Below, piece after piece: positions 6,765 to 13,553 of a stretch of 13,562 nt of DNA (positions are counted from its first letter, which is position 1; each line of letters starts with the position of its first letter). Under the pieces are notes generated by a model. The model saw nothing but the letters and a program-made list of their open reading frames with translations, made no database searches and had not been told where the DNA came from. Origin of the DNA: Pseudomonadota bacterium. Lineage in GTDB: Bacteria; Pseudomonadota; Gammaproteobacteria; Pseudomonadales; Pseudohongiellaceae. The DNA is taken from NCBI GenBank assembly GCA_022563075.1, contig JADFOC010000019.1, positions 1 to 13,562 on the forward strand, written 5' to 3'. The translations under genes were made by a program, and so were the position numbers.

Positions 6765-7853
6765 ATGTCAAAACACACACTCAATGCGGCAGAATTGGCC
6801 GAAGAAATTCTTAAAACCTTGAGGGGCAACGGATTATTAAAGGAAGGCCGCAGTAAAAATGAGGCTGTGATCGACATACTCTCCCAACTGATGGTAGATG
6901 CGGGCTTTCCGGAAAAGGACGTACTTACCAAACACATCACAATTCTATTGTCCGATATTCGCGGATTCTCCGAAATTGTGTCGACCTATGCGGCGAAGGA
7001 CGTGGTTTCCCTGCTCAACCGCTATTTCGATTGCATGGGAAATATCATCACCGATTACGGAGGCACCATCGACAAGCTGATGGGCGACTCCATACTCATA
7101 ATATTCGGCATTCCCGAAGAGAAAGCGGATGACGTGGAAAATGCACTCGCCTGTGCGGTTGAAATGCAACTCGCCATGAATGAGCTGAATAAAGTAAACC
7201 AGGCACTGGATATGCCCGACCTGTTTATGGGTATCGCGGTGAACACTGGCACCGTGGTTGCGGGCGAGCTCGGTTCCAAGCATTTCAATGAATACACGGT
7301 GATTGGTGACGAGGTGAATTTAACCTCACGCATCGAAGCACATTGCCTTCGAGGGCAGATTCTAATCAGTGATAATACTTACCAGAAAGCCAAAGAATTC
7401 ATCGAAGTGGGTGCGCCTAACCGAATTGAGGTCAAGGGCATACGCAAGGCTGTAGATCTCTATGAACTCCATGCCACCAGCCGGCCCAAACCCTTGGAAG
7501 TACCTCGTCGTGAAGGACGCAAGAGCCCTCGCATTCACGTGAGTATGCCGGTTACCTTTCAAAATTTGACTGGGAAAACTGTGTTGGAGGGAAAACATCA
7601 TGGTGAGGTGATCGACATCAGCTACCACGGTTTACTGATCGAGACAGAAACGCAGCTGGCTAAATCCTGCGAGATTAAGATGTCCTTAGCGTTGGAATTG
7701 TTTAGTGACAGAACTACCGATGTGTATGCAAGAATCATAAGAACCGAAGAAATCGATAACAAATTTCGAAGCAGTTTGGAATTCACTACCATCGGCACTG
7801 AGGGACTAAACGCGATCAAGAATTATGTTGATCAGCTAGTAGCGAGTTCGTAA
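6765..7853 (+). CDS. Class III adenylate/guanylate cyclase fused to a PilZ domain
   Basis: A 362-residue soluble protein. After a short helical N-terminus (1-55) comes a class III nucleotide cyclase domain (about 57-235). All catalytic positions appear present: metal-binding D64 (LLSDIRGFSE) and D108 (GDSILIIFG), purine-specifying K104 and T178 (EYTVIGDEVNL), transition-state N185 and R189. The Lys/Thr pair is typical of bacterial adenylate cyclases, so cAMP is the likely product. A PilZ domain follows (about 247-355) with both c-di-GMP-binding signatures: RKSPR (252-256, RxxxR) and DISYHG (284-289, DxSxxG). No transmembrane or receiver domain. The simplest reading, by inference, is that c-di-GMP binding modulates cyclase activity. 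It is alone between a 255-base upstream gap and a convergent neighbour. The ATG at 6765 lacks a clear Shine-Dalgarno; no better in-frame start precedes the domain. Confidence 0.92.
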   Translation: MSKHTLNAAELAEEILKTLRGNGLLKEGRSKNEAVIDILSQLMVDAGFPEKDVLTKHITILLSDIRGFSEIVSTYAAKDVVSLLNRYFDCMGNIITDYGGTIDKLMGDSILIIFGIPEEKADDVENALACAVEMQLAMNELNKVNQALDMPDLFMGIAVNTGTVVAGELGSKHFNEYTVIGDEVNLTSRIEAHCLRGQILISDNTYQKAKEFIEVGAPNRIEVKGIRKAVDLYELHATSRPKPLEVPRREGRKSPRIHVSMPVTFQNLTGKTVLEGKHHGEVIDISYHGLLIETETQLAKSCEIKMSLALELFSDRTTDVYARIIRTEEIDNKFRSSLEFTTIGTEGLNAIKNYVDQLVASS

Positions 7854-7875
7854 TAATTCTGAGGCAACTGACAAA

Positions 7876-7893
7876 GATGGGGTCAGGTGTCCC
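7876..7893 (+). repeat. Solitary GGGGTCAGG-type intergenic sequence
   Basis: GATGGGGTCAGGTGTCCC sits in the 119-base gap between two convergent genes. Its core matches short intergenic sequences common in gammaproteobacteria and shares GGTCAGG with the element at 4806-4853. It may be one half of a REP-like unit. The gap holds no clear intrinsic terminator for either convergent gene. Confidence 0.22.
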
Positions 7894-7972
7894 GTTGCAC
7901 ATCGCAGATACAAAGGATTCGGCTGAAAGTTGTGCCGCTCATAACCCCCTACCAATGGCGCTACTTCGACTA

Positions 7973-8980
7973 TTAGTTGGAAGCTAAATGCTCCAACACC
8001 GCTTGACTTATCTCGGCAGAGTGACTGGTCAGCAACCAATGTTCTCCATCCAGTTCGAGCATGCGATAAGGCCCTGTCAGGTATTTTTCCTGTCCCTCTA
8101 CCGCGACTCTACCTGCAGAGGGGTCATTATTGCCCCAGATAAACAGGGTGGGAGTAGCAATCTCAAGGCTTAGCTCCGGTGAACTTACAAAACTTTCCCC
8201 CATCTGCCGGTACCAGTTAAGTGCCGATGTCAGTGCTTTCGGCTCAGAGAATACCGCCAGGTACTCCTCTTGCTGCGAGGCAGTCATACCTGCATAGGCA
8301 CCTTTCAATACGGTGAGTCCAGCGAAGGTAAAAAGCGCCTCCGGGACCAACGGCATGGTGAAGAGCGCAAAATAACCACTGCGTGCTTGTTGGTCTGGAT
8401 CGTTTTGCAAGGCGTCGGCAAAGGCGGCTGGATGTGCGATGGAGATGCCGGTCCAACTTAAGATACGGTCAGGATGTTGCATGACCGTATTCCAACCTAC
8501 CGCCGAACCCCAATCGTGGCCGATCAAATGAAATTTCTCTGCACCGGTGGCATCGGCGATGGCAATCACATCACTGACCAGATTTGGGAGTACGTAGGCA
8601 CTCGGGTCCAGCGGTCGCGCACCCGGGCTATAGCCGCGCTGGTCAAAGGCGATAACGCGGTAACCCGCATCGGCTAACGGCGAGATTATCGGCTCCCACA
8701 TGGCCGATGTTACCGGGAAGCCGTGCAACAAAATAACCGTCGGCGCGTCCTGAGTATTGCCGGCGATGCGCGCCCGGAATTGATAGCCGTTGGCATTAAT
8801 GCGCACCATACCGGCGGCAACATCAGTTGAAAATAAGGGCAGAGCGGCCGTGTTTTTCGTATGTGTGTAATCACGATCCAGTGACAGCGACGAGCCGATG
8901 CCGACAATCGCGATAACGGCGAGTAGTAGTACCGCCACGGAAATGACTAGCCACTTAAGTATTCTTTTTGTCTTCAACAT
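7973..8980 (-). CDS. Membrane-anchored alpha/beta hydrolase, epoxide-hydrolase-like
   Basis: A 335-residue alpha/beta-hydrolase. A Lys/Arg-rich start (MLKTKRILKW) precedes a strongly hydrophobic segment at about 11-30. This should anchor it with the catalytic domain in the periplasm, or be a cleaved signal. Catalytic landmarks fit epoxide hydrolases: oxyanion motif HGFP (86-89), nucleophile Asp156 in GHDWG (154-158), acid Asp286 (NNDP), base His314 (DGEHW) and a lid Tyr257 in LNWYR (254-258). The Asp nucleophile argues against an esterase, and Phe after HG instead of Asn argues against a haloalkane dehalogenase. ATG at 8980 is preceded by the purine-rich AAAAGAAGAAG. It is the last of three minus-strand genes, 102 bases downstream of the GST; that gap has its own dyad, so it may also have its own promoter. 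The true substrate is unknown. Confidence 0.86.
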   Translation of the reverse strand: MLKTKRILKWLVISVAVLLLAVIAIVGIGSSLSLDRDYTHTKNTAALPLFSTDVAAGMVRINANGYQFRARIAGNTQDAPTVILLHGFPVTSAMWEPIISPLADAGYRVIAFDQRGYSPGARPLDPSAYVLPNLVSDVIAIADATGAEKFHLIGHDWGSAVGWNTVMQHPDRILSWTGISIAHPAAFADALQNDPDQQARSGYFALFTMPLVPEALFTFAGLTVLKGAYAGMTASQQEEYLAVFSEPKALTSALNWYRQMGESFVSSPELSLEIATPTLFIWGNNDPSAGRVAVEGQEKYLTGPYRMLELDGEHWLLTSHSAEISQAVLEHLASN

Positions 8981-9054
8981 CTTCTTCTTTTAATTGAATC
9001 TGCATAAGTCAGCTAAGCATTTGCAACCACTGCCAGCGATTGCCTGAGTATTGG

Positions 9055-9071
9055 TTCGATCCATTATCGAA
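9055..9071. promoter_or_regulatory. Operator-like dyad upstream of the alpha/beta hydrolase gene
   Basis: TTCGAT (9055-9060) and ATCGAA (9066-9071) are perfect inverted repeats around five bases. They lie between the GST stop codon and the hydrolase start. No T-run follows on either strand, so a protein-binding site is more likely than a terminator. Regulator unknown. Confidence 0.3.
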
Positions 9072-9082
9072 AACAGTGCTTC

Positions 9083-9691
9083 CTATTTTTCTCTTGCTCT
9101 GATGAAGGCTTCGCGCTGCATCAGATCTGCCAGGTAGCGCTTGCAATTGGGCTTGTAGCGCTCGTCCAGTCCAATAGAAACTCCCATAAATAAAGCATAA
9201 CCAACGGCAATATCGGCAATGGTGAAGCGATCACCACAGAGAAACTCCCTGCTTTCGAGTGCCGATTCCACGCAGCGAAGTCTCGACAGATACCACTTGC
9301 CATAATCCTCCACCACCTGTGGAATTCTGCGCTCTTCAGGTTCTAAACGACTGTACCGAAGTACCAAGGTCTGCGGGAAAGTCAGCGTGGCGTCGCTTCG
9401 ATGCAGCCAATTCAGGTACTCGCCATAGGCCGGTTCATCGACCGTCATCCCTATAGGATGCGGCCCGTAATGATCAACCAGGTACTGGCAGATGCCAGTC
9501 GATTCCGTCATGGTCAGCTCACCGTCGATAAACGTGGGAACTGTACCTAAGGGATTTATGTCCAGATAGCCTGCAAATTCGAATCGCGGCGGGAACGGCA
9601 TAATAATGAGCTCATAATCGAGCTCCATTTCTTCCAGTGCCCATAAAGGTCGGAGCGATCGGGCATTCGGACAATGGTATAACTTCATCAT
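9083..9691 (-). CDS. Glutathione S-transferase
   Basis: A 202-residue cytoplasmic GST of normal length. The N-terminal thioredoxin-like domain (1-78) begins KLYHCPNARSLRPLWALEEM, with Ser12 the likely glutathione-activating residue. It carries NPLGTVPTF with the cis-proline and TESTGICQYL, the usual glutathione gamma-glutamyl contact (Glu-Ser). The all-helical C-terminal domain (about 90-200) contains FTIADIAVGYAL with the conserved N-capping box and folding aspartate. It would conjugate glutathione to electrophiles or catalyse a related thiol reaction. It sits between the PQQ dehydrogenase (85 bases upstream) and the epoxide-hydrolase-like gene, all in one direction. The start is uncertain: ATG at 9691, ATG at 9688 or TTG at 9706, none with a clear ribosome site. 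The two ATGs fit the family N-terminus best. Confidence 0.9.
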   Translation of the reverse strand: MMKLYHCPNARSLRPLWALEEMELDYELIIMPFPPRFEFAGYLDINPLGTVPTFIDGELTMTESTGICQYLVDHYGPHPIGMTVDEPAYGEYLNWLHRSDATLTFPQTLVLRYSRLEPEERRIPQVVEDYGKWYLSRLRCVESALESREFLCGDRFTIADIAVGYALFMGVSIGLDERYKPNCKRYLADLMQREAFIRAREK

Positions 9692-9762
9692 GTTGGCCGG
9701 AGACAAACCATGCTTTCAGGCTAACTGATGGCCACGAAATTCTGGTTGGTCCCGGATTCTCT

Positions 9763-9782
9763 CCTTAGTTTTTATTCTAAGG
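9763..9782. repeat. Short inverted repeat at the end of the PQQ dehydrogenase gene
   Basis: CCTTAG (9763-9768) and CTAAGG (9777-9782) are inverted repeats around an AT-rich eight-base centre, overlapping the dehydrogenase stop codon. A weak RNA hairpin is possible but no T-run follows on the minus strand, so it is not a convincing terminator. Confidence 0.2.
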
Positions 9783-11930
9783 CAGCGCCAATGCCACCAG
9801 CGCCCCAGGCTGGTCGGTCCGCGAGCTACCAATCTGCACCACGATGTACTGCTTGCCTTGGTGCAGGTAGGTCATCATCCCATACTGAGCAGGCGCCGGC
9901 AGCGGCACACTCGCCAGGATCTCGCCGGTATTTTTATCGCGGGCATTTAACGTCAATGGCGCATCGGGAACATACTGCACGCCGCCTTCGCTGAGCGCCC
10001 GGGTCTGCACCAGGATATCGCCGGTGACCATCTGGATCGACCAGCCGACTCCTCCCGACTCGGGCACATCGACTCCGGCCAGCAGCGGATGGTTCTTGAT
10101 GGAGTCAGGTGTAGGGCCAACCGGTAACGACCAGACCCGCTCGCCGCTGTTCATCTGGTAGGCGGTGAGTTCGTTGTCCATGGGCTTGAACAGCCGCAGG
10201 CCATCGATGGTGGGCAGTCCCCCGCCACCGCCTGGCAACCACGCGGCCACGGTGACGCCGGTAGTCGGCGTACTGTTGGGGGTAACACCGCCTTCACCCG
10301 GTTCAGGATAATTCGGGTTGTCTCTGTCCACGCCGTTGGTGGGTTGCATGAACCCCGGGGCGAAGCAGTTGCGCCGATGCGAGGTGTACATCATGCCGGT
10401 GCTGGGATCCGCTACCGGTGGGTGGGGGATGATGTTGCCGCCGCCGATGCAGCCGATATTGTTGATGAAATCGTTGTCGTGGTTATTGGGAAGCGCCGGC
10501 ACGTAGAGGCCACCGACCCGATAGCCGTTCAGAATTACCATCGCCTGTTCCTTCAGCTCCGGCGTGTAGTCGATGACGAATTCCTCGGTCAGCCCGTCGG
10601 TGACGATTCCGTCCACCGGTTCCGGCCAGGTTGGAAAGGGCTGGGTAGCGGCCGTGTAGTTGCCGGGAACCTCCGTCTGGAACACCGGGCGCTCCTCGAT
10701 GGGCCAGATTGGTTCGCCGGTTTCACGGTTGAAGGCGAAGATGAGGCCCTGCTTGGTATTCTGGATCACCGCTGGGATGCGTTGCCCGTTCACCGTCAGA
10801 TCCATCAGCATCGGTGGCGTCGGTAGATCATAGTTCCACTGGTCGCTGTGGTGGATCTGAAAGTGCCAGCGCCGCTCGCCAGTCTGCACATCCAGGGCCA
10901 GGAGACTGCCGCCGAAGAGGTTGTGACCTGGACGATGACCCGCATAGGACTGCACCGTCGAGGCATTCGTCACCATGTACACCAGACCCAGCTCCGGGTC
11001 GGCCGACGCCGGTGCCCAGGTCGAAATGTCACCCGACCAGCGCCAGGCATCGTTCTCCCAGGTCTCATTACCGATCTCGCCGGGCCGGGGAATCGCGTGG
11101 AACTTCCACATAAACTCGCCAGTTGCAGCATCGAAGCCCATGATGTCGCCTGGGACATTTTCGATTCGGGTCTGGCCATAACTGGGTTGATGACCCACCA
11201 ATACCACCACCACCCCGTTCACCACGATGGGCGGTGCCGATGCCGTGACCATACCCAACTCCCGCGGGATGCCGTAGTTAGGATCGTAGCGACCGCCGGC
11301 GACGATATAGTCCTGCCAGGGCCCCCAGTCCTCCACCAGTCTGGGGATTAAATCGACTACGCCTGAAGCCGCAAAACCGTCAAGCGCAACAGATTCTCCC
11401 CAGTTTTCCAGCGGCAGACCCGTCTTGGCATCCAACGCCCAGAGAAAGAAACCGGGGGTAGTGATATAGATTACGCCGCGGCCATTCACCTCGGCATAGG
11501 CCACCCCTTTACCATAGGCCTGCCTGGGTGAACGCTGATGCCTGATGGTCTCGGGCTCGCGAAAGGTCCACAGTGTCTCTCCGGTGGCAGGATCGATCGC
11601 GATCACCTGCCGACGCGGCGTGGCTACGGTATAGAGCATGCCATCGACATAGATCGGGGTGGCGCGGGAAAAGTAATCGAGGTTGGGACCGAAGTTATCG
11701 CTGCGCCACAGCCACGCCTGTTCAAGCTCCGCGAAGTTGCTGCGGTTGATCTGATCCAGGGGCGAATAGCGGGTGTGTCCGGCATCGCCGCCCAGATAAC
11801 GCCACTCGCCATTCTCGGTGCCTGGCAGGCCTTGGGCAAAGCCGGCCGCGGTCATCAGCAGCAAGATCGCCGAGGCGAGTCCGCGCAAAAGAGTCTGTGT
11901 TCGGCAAGATCGAAGCGCAATATTTATCAT
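9777..11930 (-). CDS. Periplasmic PQQ-dependent dehydrogenase (quinoprotein)
   Basis: A 717-residue exported quinoprotein. The signal peptide has a basic start, hydrophobic 17-30 and an AGFAQG cleavage region. The mature start WRYLGGDAGHTRYSPLDQIN (43-62) is typical of PQQ dehydrogenases. Propeller repeats recur as ID/LD-x-x-TGE-x-x-W: AIDPATGETLWTF (111-123), GFDAATGEFMWKF (265-277), ALDVQTGERRWHF (345-357) and AFNRETGEPIW (399-409). HHSDQWNYDLP (360-370) matches the HHDxWDYDLP motif of membrane-type glucose dehydrogenases. There is no CxxCH, so no fused cytochrome, and no five-span N-terminal domain; electrons must pass to a separate carrier. A Pro/Gly/Thr-rich loop (about 531-575) is inserted. 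I chose ATG at 11930, preceded by AGGGGAATAGGG, over the upstream in-frame start at 11975. Substrate is an alcohol, sugar or aldehyde and cannot be specified. No PQQ biosynthesis genes lie nearby. Confidence 0.93.
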   Translation of the reverse strand: MINIALRSCRTQTLLRGLASAILLLMTAAGFAQGLPGTENGEWRYLGGDAGHTRYSPLDQINRSNFAELEQAWLWRSDNFGPNLDYFSRATPIYVDGMLYTVATPRRQVIAIDPATGETLWTFREPETIRHQRSPRQAYGKGVAYAEVNGRGVIYITTPGFFLWALDAKTGLPLENWGESVALDGFAASGVVDLIPRLVEDWGPWQDYIVAGGRYDPNYGIPRELGMVTASAPPIVVNGVVVVLVGHQPSYGQTRIENVPGDIMGFDAATGEFMWKFHAIPRPGEIGNETWENDAWRWSGDISTWAPASADPELGLVYMVTNASTVQSYAGHRPGHNLFGGSLLALDVQTGERRWHFQIHHSDQWNYDLPTPPMLMDLTVNGQRIPAVIQNTKQGLIFAFNRETGEPIWPIEERPVFQTEVPGNYTAATQPFPTWPEPVDGIVTDGLTEEFVIDYTPELKEQAMVILNGYRVGGLYVPALPNNHDNDFINNIGCIGGGNIIPHPPVADPSTGMMYTSHRRNCFAPGFMQPTNGVDRDNPNYPEPGEGGVTPNSTPTTGVTVAAWLPGGGGGLPTIDGLRLFKPMDNELTAYQMNSGERVWSLPVGPTPDSIKNHPLLAGVDVPESGGVGWSIQMVTGDILVQTRALSEGGVQYVPDAPLTLNARDKNTGEILASVPLPAPAQYGMMTYLHQGKQYIVVQIGSSRTDQPGALVALALP

Positions 11931-11952
11931 CCCTATTCCCCTACGGATTATT

Positions 11953-11989
11953 ATTACATCGGGCCAGAGGTACACGGTGCAAATACCTC
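11953..11989 (-). promoter_or_regulatory. Putative promoter and dyad of the PQQ dehydrogenase gene
   Basis: On the minus strand TTGCAC (11982-11977) and TGTAAT (11958-11953) form a -35/-10 pair with an 18-base spacer, giving a leader of about 16 bases before ATG 11930. GAGGTA (11967-11972) and TACCTC (11984-11989) are perfect inverted repeats around 11 bases. They straddle the -35 box, as expected for an operator. Box matches are moderate. Confidence 0.35.
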
Positions 11990-12198
11990 CGTCGGATTGT
12001 TATTGTTTGGTGAGTAGCGAGACTAAAAGCTAATCCTCGGGATGTCCATCTTCTACTGAGGAAAGAGTTCGTTTTCAACAGGCGCTACTTTTGGAAAACA
12101 CGCTCTGCACCCTATTTCCAGCCTCTATTACAAAATAGGCGGCTATTCTGTTTAGGCCGTGGCCACACTTAAGGCAGTAACTGCAGGGATTAGAAGAA

Positions 12199-12227
12199 TA
12201 GACTTCCGCGGAGATAGCTTTTATGCT
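12199..12227 (+). promoter_or_regulatory. Putative sigma-70 promoter of the 186-residue protein gene
   Basis: TAGACT (12199-12204) and TATGCT (12222-12227) are separated by 17 bases; each matches four of six consensus positions. Transcription would start near 12234, about 23 bases before the ATG at 12257. Confidence 0.35.
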
Positions 12228-12256
12228 GCCTCTGCACACTAATTAGAGAGAGCGAC

Positions 12257-12817
12257 ATGAAAATTCTAAAAATAGTTCTCCAGGTTTTGGGAATACTCCT
12301 GCTGATTCCCGCCGTCACCATGGCGACGTTGAGGTACGACAATCGCAACGCAGATGGTCCGTCAATTTTATTCCCCGGCGGGGAATTGGTGTCTGGCGCG
12401 TTGTATACCGGGCCCGAGCCGGATTGGCGCTTTACCGATGATATTTTTACCATCGAACTGCAGCTCAATGATCCGCTCAGCTCACGCCTGATCTTCATTC
12501 TCGAGAGTGAAGGCAAGATCTATGTTGTCTCCGGATATATGGGCACCACCCTGGGCAGGCTTTGGAAGCACTGGGCAGTGCAGGCCGATGAAGGCGACGG
12601 CATGGCCGTGCTCCGAATCGGCGACACGCGTTACGAGCGACAACTGGTACGTATCAAGGAAGGCCCGGTGCTGAATGGTGTATCCGCCAAGTTGGTTGCA
12701 AAATACGGGGGCGGCAACGCCACTAGTGCGGCGATCGCAAACACCAGGCAGACCATCGAAGCTGGGAATACCTGGGCATTCGAGTTAGCCCCAAGATCGA
12801 CAATAGGAGGAGAATAA
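12257..12817 (+). CDS. Membrane-anchored protein of unknown function
   Basis: I do not recognise this 186-residue protein. It starts with a basic residue-flanked hydrophobic segment (MKILKIVLQVLGILLLIPAV, 1-20), a signal anchor or signal peptide, so the rest should be periplasmic. The body alternates short beta-like stretches: DIFTIELQL, SRLIFILESEGKIYVVSGY, GMAVLRIGDTRYERQLVRI. This recalls split beta-barrel proteins of the flavin/F420-binding (PNPOx-like) type, but that resemblance is weak and by eye only. The motif LGRLWKHWAVQADE (about 98-111) is distinctive. The C-terminal part (about 135-175) looks helical. ATG at 12257 has AGAGAGAGC just upstream and a sigma-70-like promoter before it. 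It is followed after four bases by a 45-residue membrane peptide, so the two are probably co-translated. Divergent from the PQQ dehydrogenase. Confidence 0.8.
   Translation: MKILKIVLQVLGILLLIPAVTMATLRYDNRNADGPSILFPGGELVSGALYTGPEPDWRFTDDIFTIELQLNDPLSSRLIFILESEGKIYVVSGYMGTTLGRLWKHWAVQADEGDGMAVLRIGDTRYERQLVRIKEGPVLNGVSAKLVAKYGGGNATSAAIANTRQTIEAGNTWAFELAPRSTIGGE
12805..12813 (+). promoter_or_regulatory. Strong ribosome binding site inside the end of the 186-residue gene
   Basis: AGGAGGAGA encodes the last codons of the upstream gene and is a near-perfect Shine-Dalgarno sequence for the ATG at 12822. It supports the short downstream gene being translated and coupled. Confidence 0.6.
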
Positions 12818-12821
12818 CAAG

Positions 12822-12959
12822 ATGAAAACCCAGAATTACCTAATCCTGTGTGTGGCGGTAGCCGTAGTGGTGATGCTTACCATCTTATTTGTACCGGGCG
12901 TTTCGGATTCAATCGAGACCAGGCTGCTCACTTTTCTCTCCACCAATGCCCGTGCCTAA
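12822..12959 (+). CDS. 45-residue single-span membrane peptide
   Basis: A short gene whose translation begins MKTQNYLILCVAVAVVVMLT. One hydrophobic helix spans about residues 7-24, followed by a short Pro/Gly turn and an amphipathic tail (VSDSIETRLLTFLSTNARA) on the far side of the inner membrane. The ATG is preceded by a near-perfect ribosome site (AGGAGG) lying inside the upstream gene, and only four bases separate the two genes. This spacing argues that it is a real gene working with the 186-residue protein, perhaps as a small subunit or stabiliser; that role is inference. No family is recognised. Its size means automated annotation may well omit it. Confidence 0.6.
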   Translation: MKTQNYLILCVAVAVVVMLTILFVPGVSDSIETRLLTFLSTNARA

Positions 12960-13175
12960 AAACAAGATTATCTAGAGTCGAAGCAAACAACGAATAGTAG
13001 CTCGCTTGCTAGAAAATACGCGTAGACCTGGGGGTTCTGTTCCAAGGGCGACTCGTTGATCAAGCCATCGAAGCCCGATGCATCCTTTTTAGTCTGCCTG
13101 CTCTGGCTAAATTGTTTTCCTAATTCGAATAGGCTACTGTCCACCAAGTCAGTTCGACTCCTCGTGGAGGTCACC

Positions 13176-13553
13176 ATGAAAAAAATAATATCGCTGATTC
13201 TTATCGCCCTGAGCTATTCACTTTCTCTATCCAGTTTTGCCGCCGATGGCTATGTGGTTCCTCGCACCGAATGGGGACAACCGGATCTGCAGGGAGTTTG
13301 GAATTTTTCTTCCAATACCCCGATGCAGCGCCCGGAACGCTTTGGCGAGCGGCAGTTTCTCACCGCCGAAGAAGTTGCTGAAGCGCAGACACGACGGGCT
13401 GCAGCAGATGCCAACTCGGATGCCGCGGTACCCGTTGGCGGGGTCGATGCATCCTACAATGATTTCTGGGTTGAGAGCGCAGGCATTGGCGAGCACATGC
13501 GGACTTCACATATCATCTATCCCCTCGATGGCCGTATTCCGGAACTACTTTAG
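13176..13553 (+). CDS. Exported protein of a 'PDLQGVW' family, apparently cut short
   Basis: A 125-residue product. The N-terminus MKKIISLILIALSYSLSLSS, ending SFA-AD, is a clear Sec signal peptide with cleavage after about residue 22. The mature part contains TEWGQPDLQGVWNF (31-44), TPMQRPERF (48-56), FLTAEE (61-66), DASYNDFW (91-98) and the TSHIIYPLDGRIPELL end. To my recollection, proteins with these motifs are exported, of unknown function, and clearly longer, continuing after the DGR(I/L)P motif. Here a TAG (13551-13553) follows immediately, and the frame continues GVQ to the window edge. The gene may therefore be a nonsense-disrupted pseudogene or carry a sequencing error. ATG at 13176 is set by GGAGG five bases upstream and by the signal peptide. 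The 216 bases before it contain no gene. Confidence 0.7.
   Translation: MKKIISLILIALSYSLSLSSFAADGYVVPRTEWGQPDLQGVWNFSSNTPMQRPERFGERQFLTAEEVAEAQTRRAAADANSDAAVPVGGVDASYNDFWVESAGIGEHMRTSHIIYPLDGRIPELL

Larger units (their letters stand above)
11931..12256. other. Divergent intergenic region
   Basis: This 326-base region lies between the minus-strand PQQ dehydrogenase and the plus-strand 186-residue gene. It holds a putative promoter at each end (listed separately). In the middle is a near-perfect hairpin: ACAAAATAG (12130-12138) and CTATTCTGT (12143-12151) pair with one mismatch around GCGG. The hairpin is followed only by a short T-run, so it is a poor terminator. I see no gene in the region. 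Confidence 0.6.

Noticed and set aside
10098..10112. GATGGAGTCAGGTGT, one mismatch from the intergenic element at 7876-7890
   Set aside because: It lies inside the PQQ dehydrogenase and encodes ordinary family sequence, so the match is probably coincidence.
12130..12151. Hairpin with GCGG loop between divergent genes
   Set aside because: As a terminator it would serve neither neighbour and the T-run is only three bases; kept only as a note in the intergenic entry.
12968..13177. 69-codon minus-strand frame in the gap before the last gene
   Set aside because: No start signal, no recognisable motif, and it faces away from both neighbours; likely a chance open frame.
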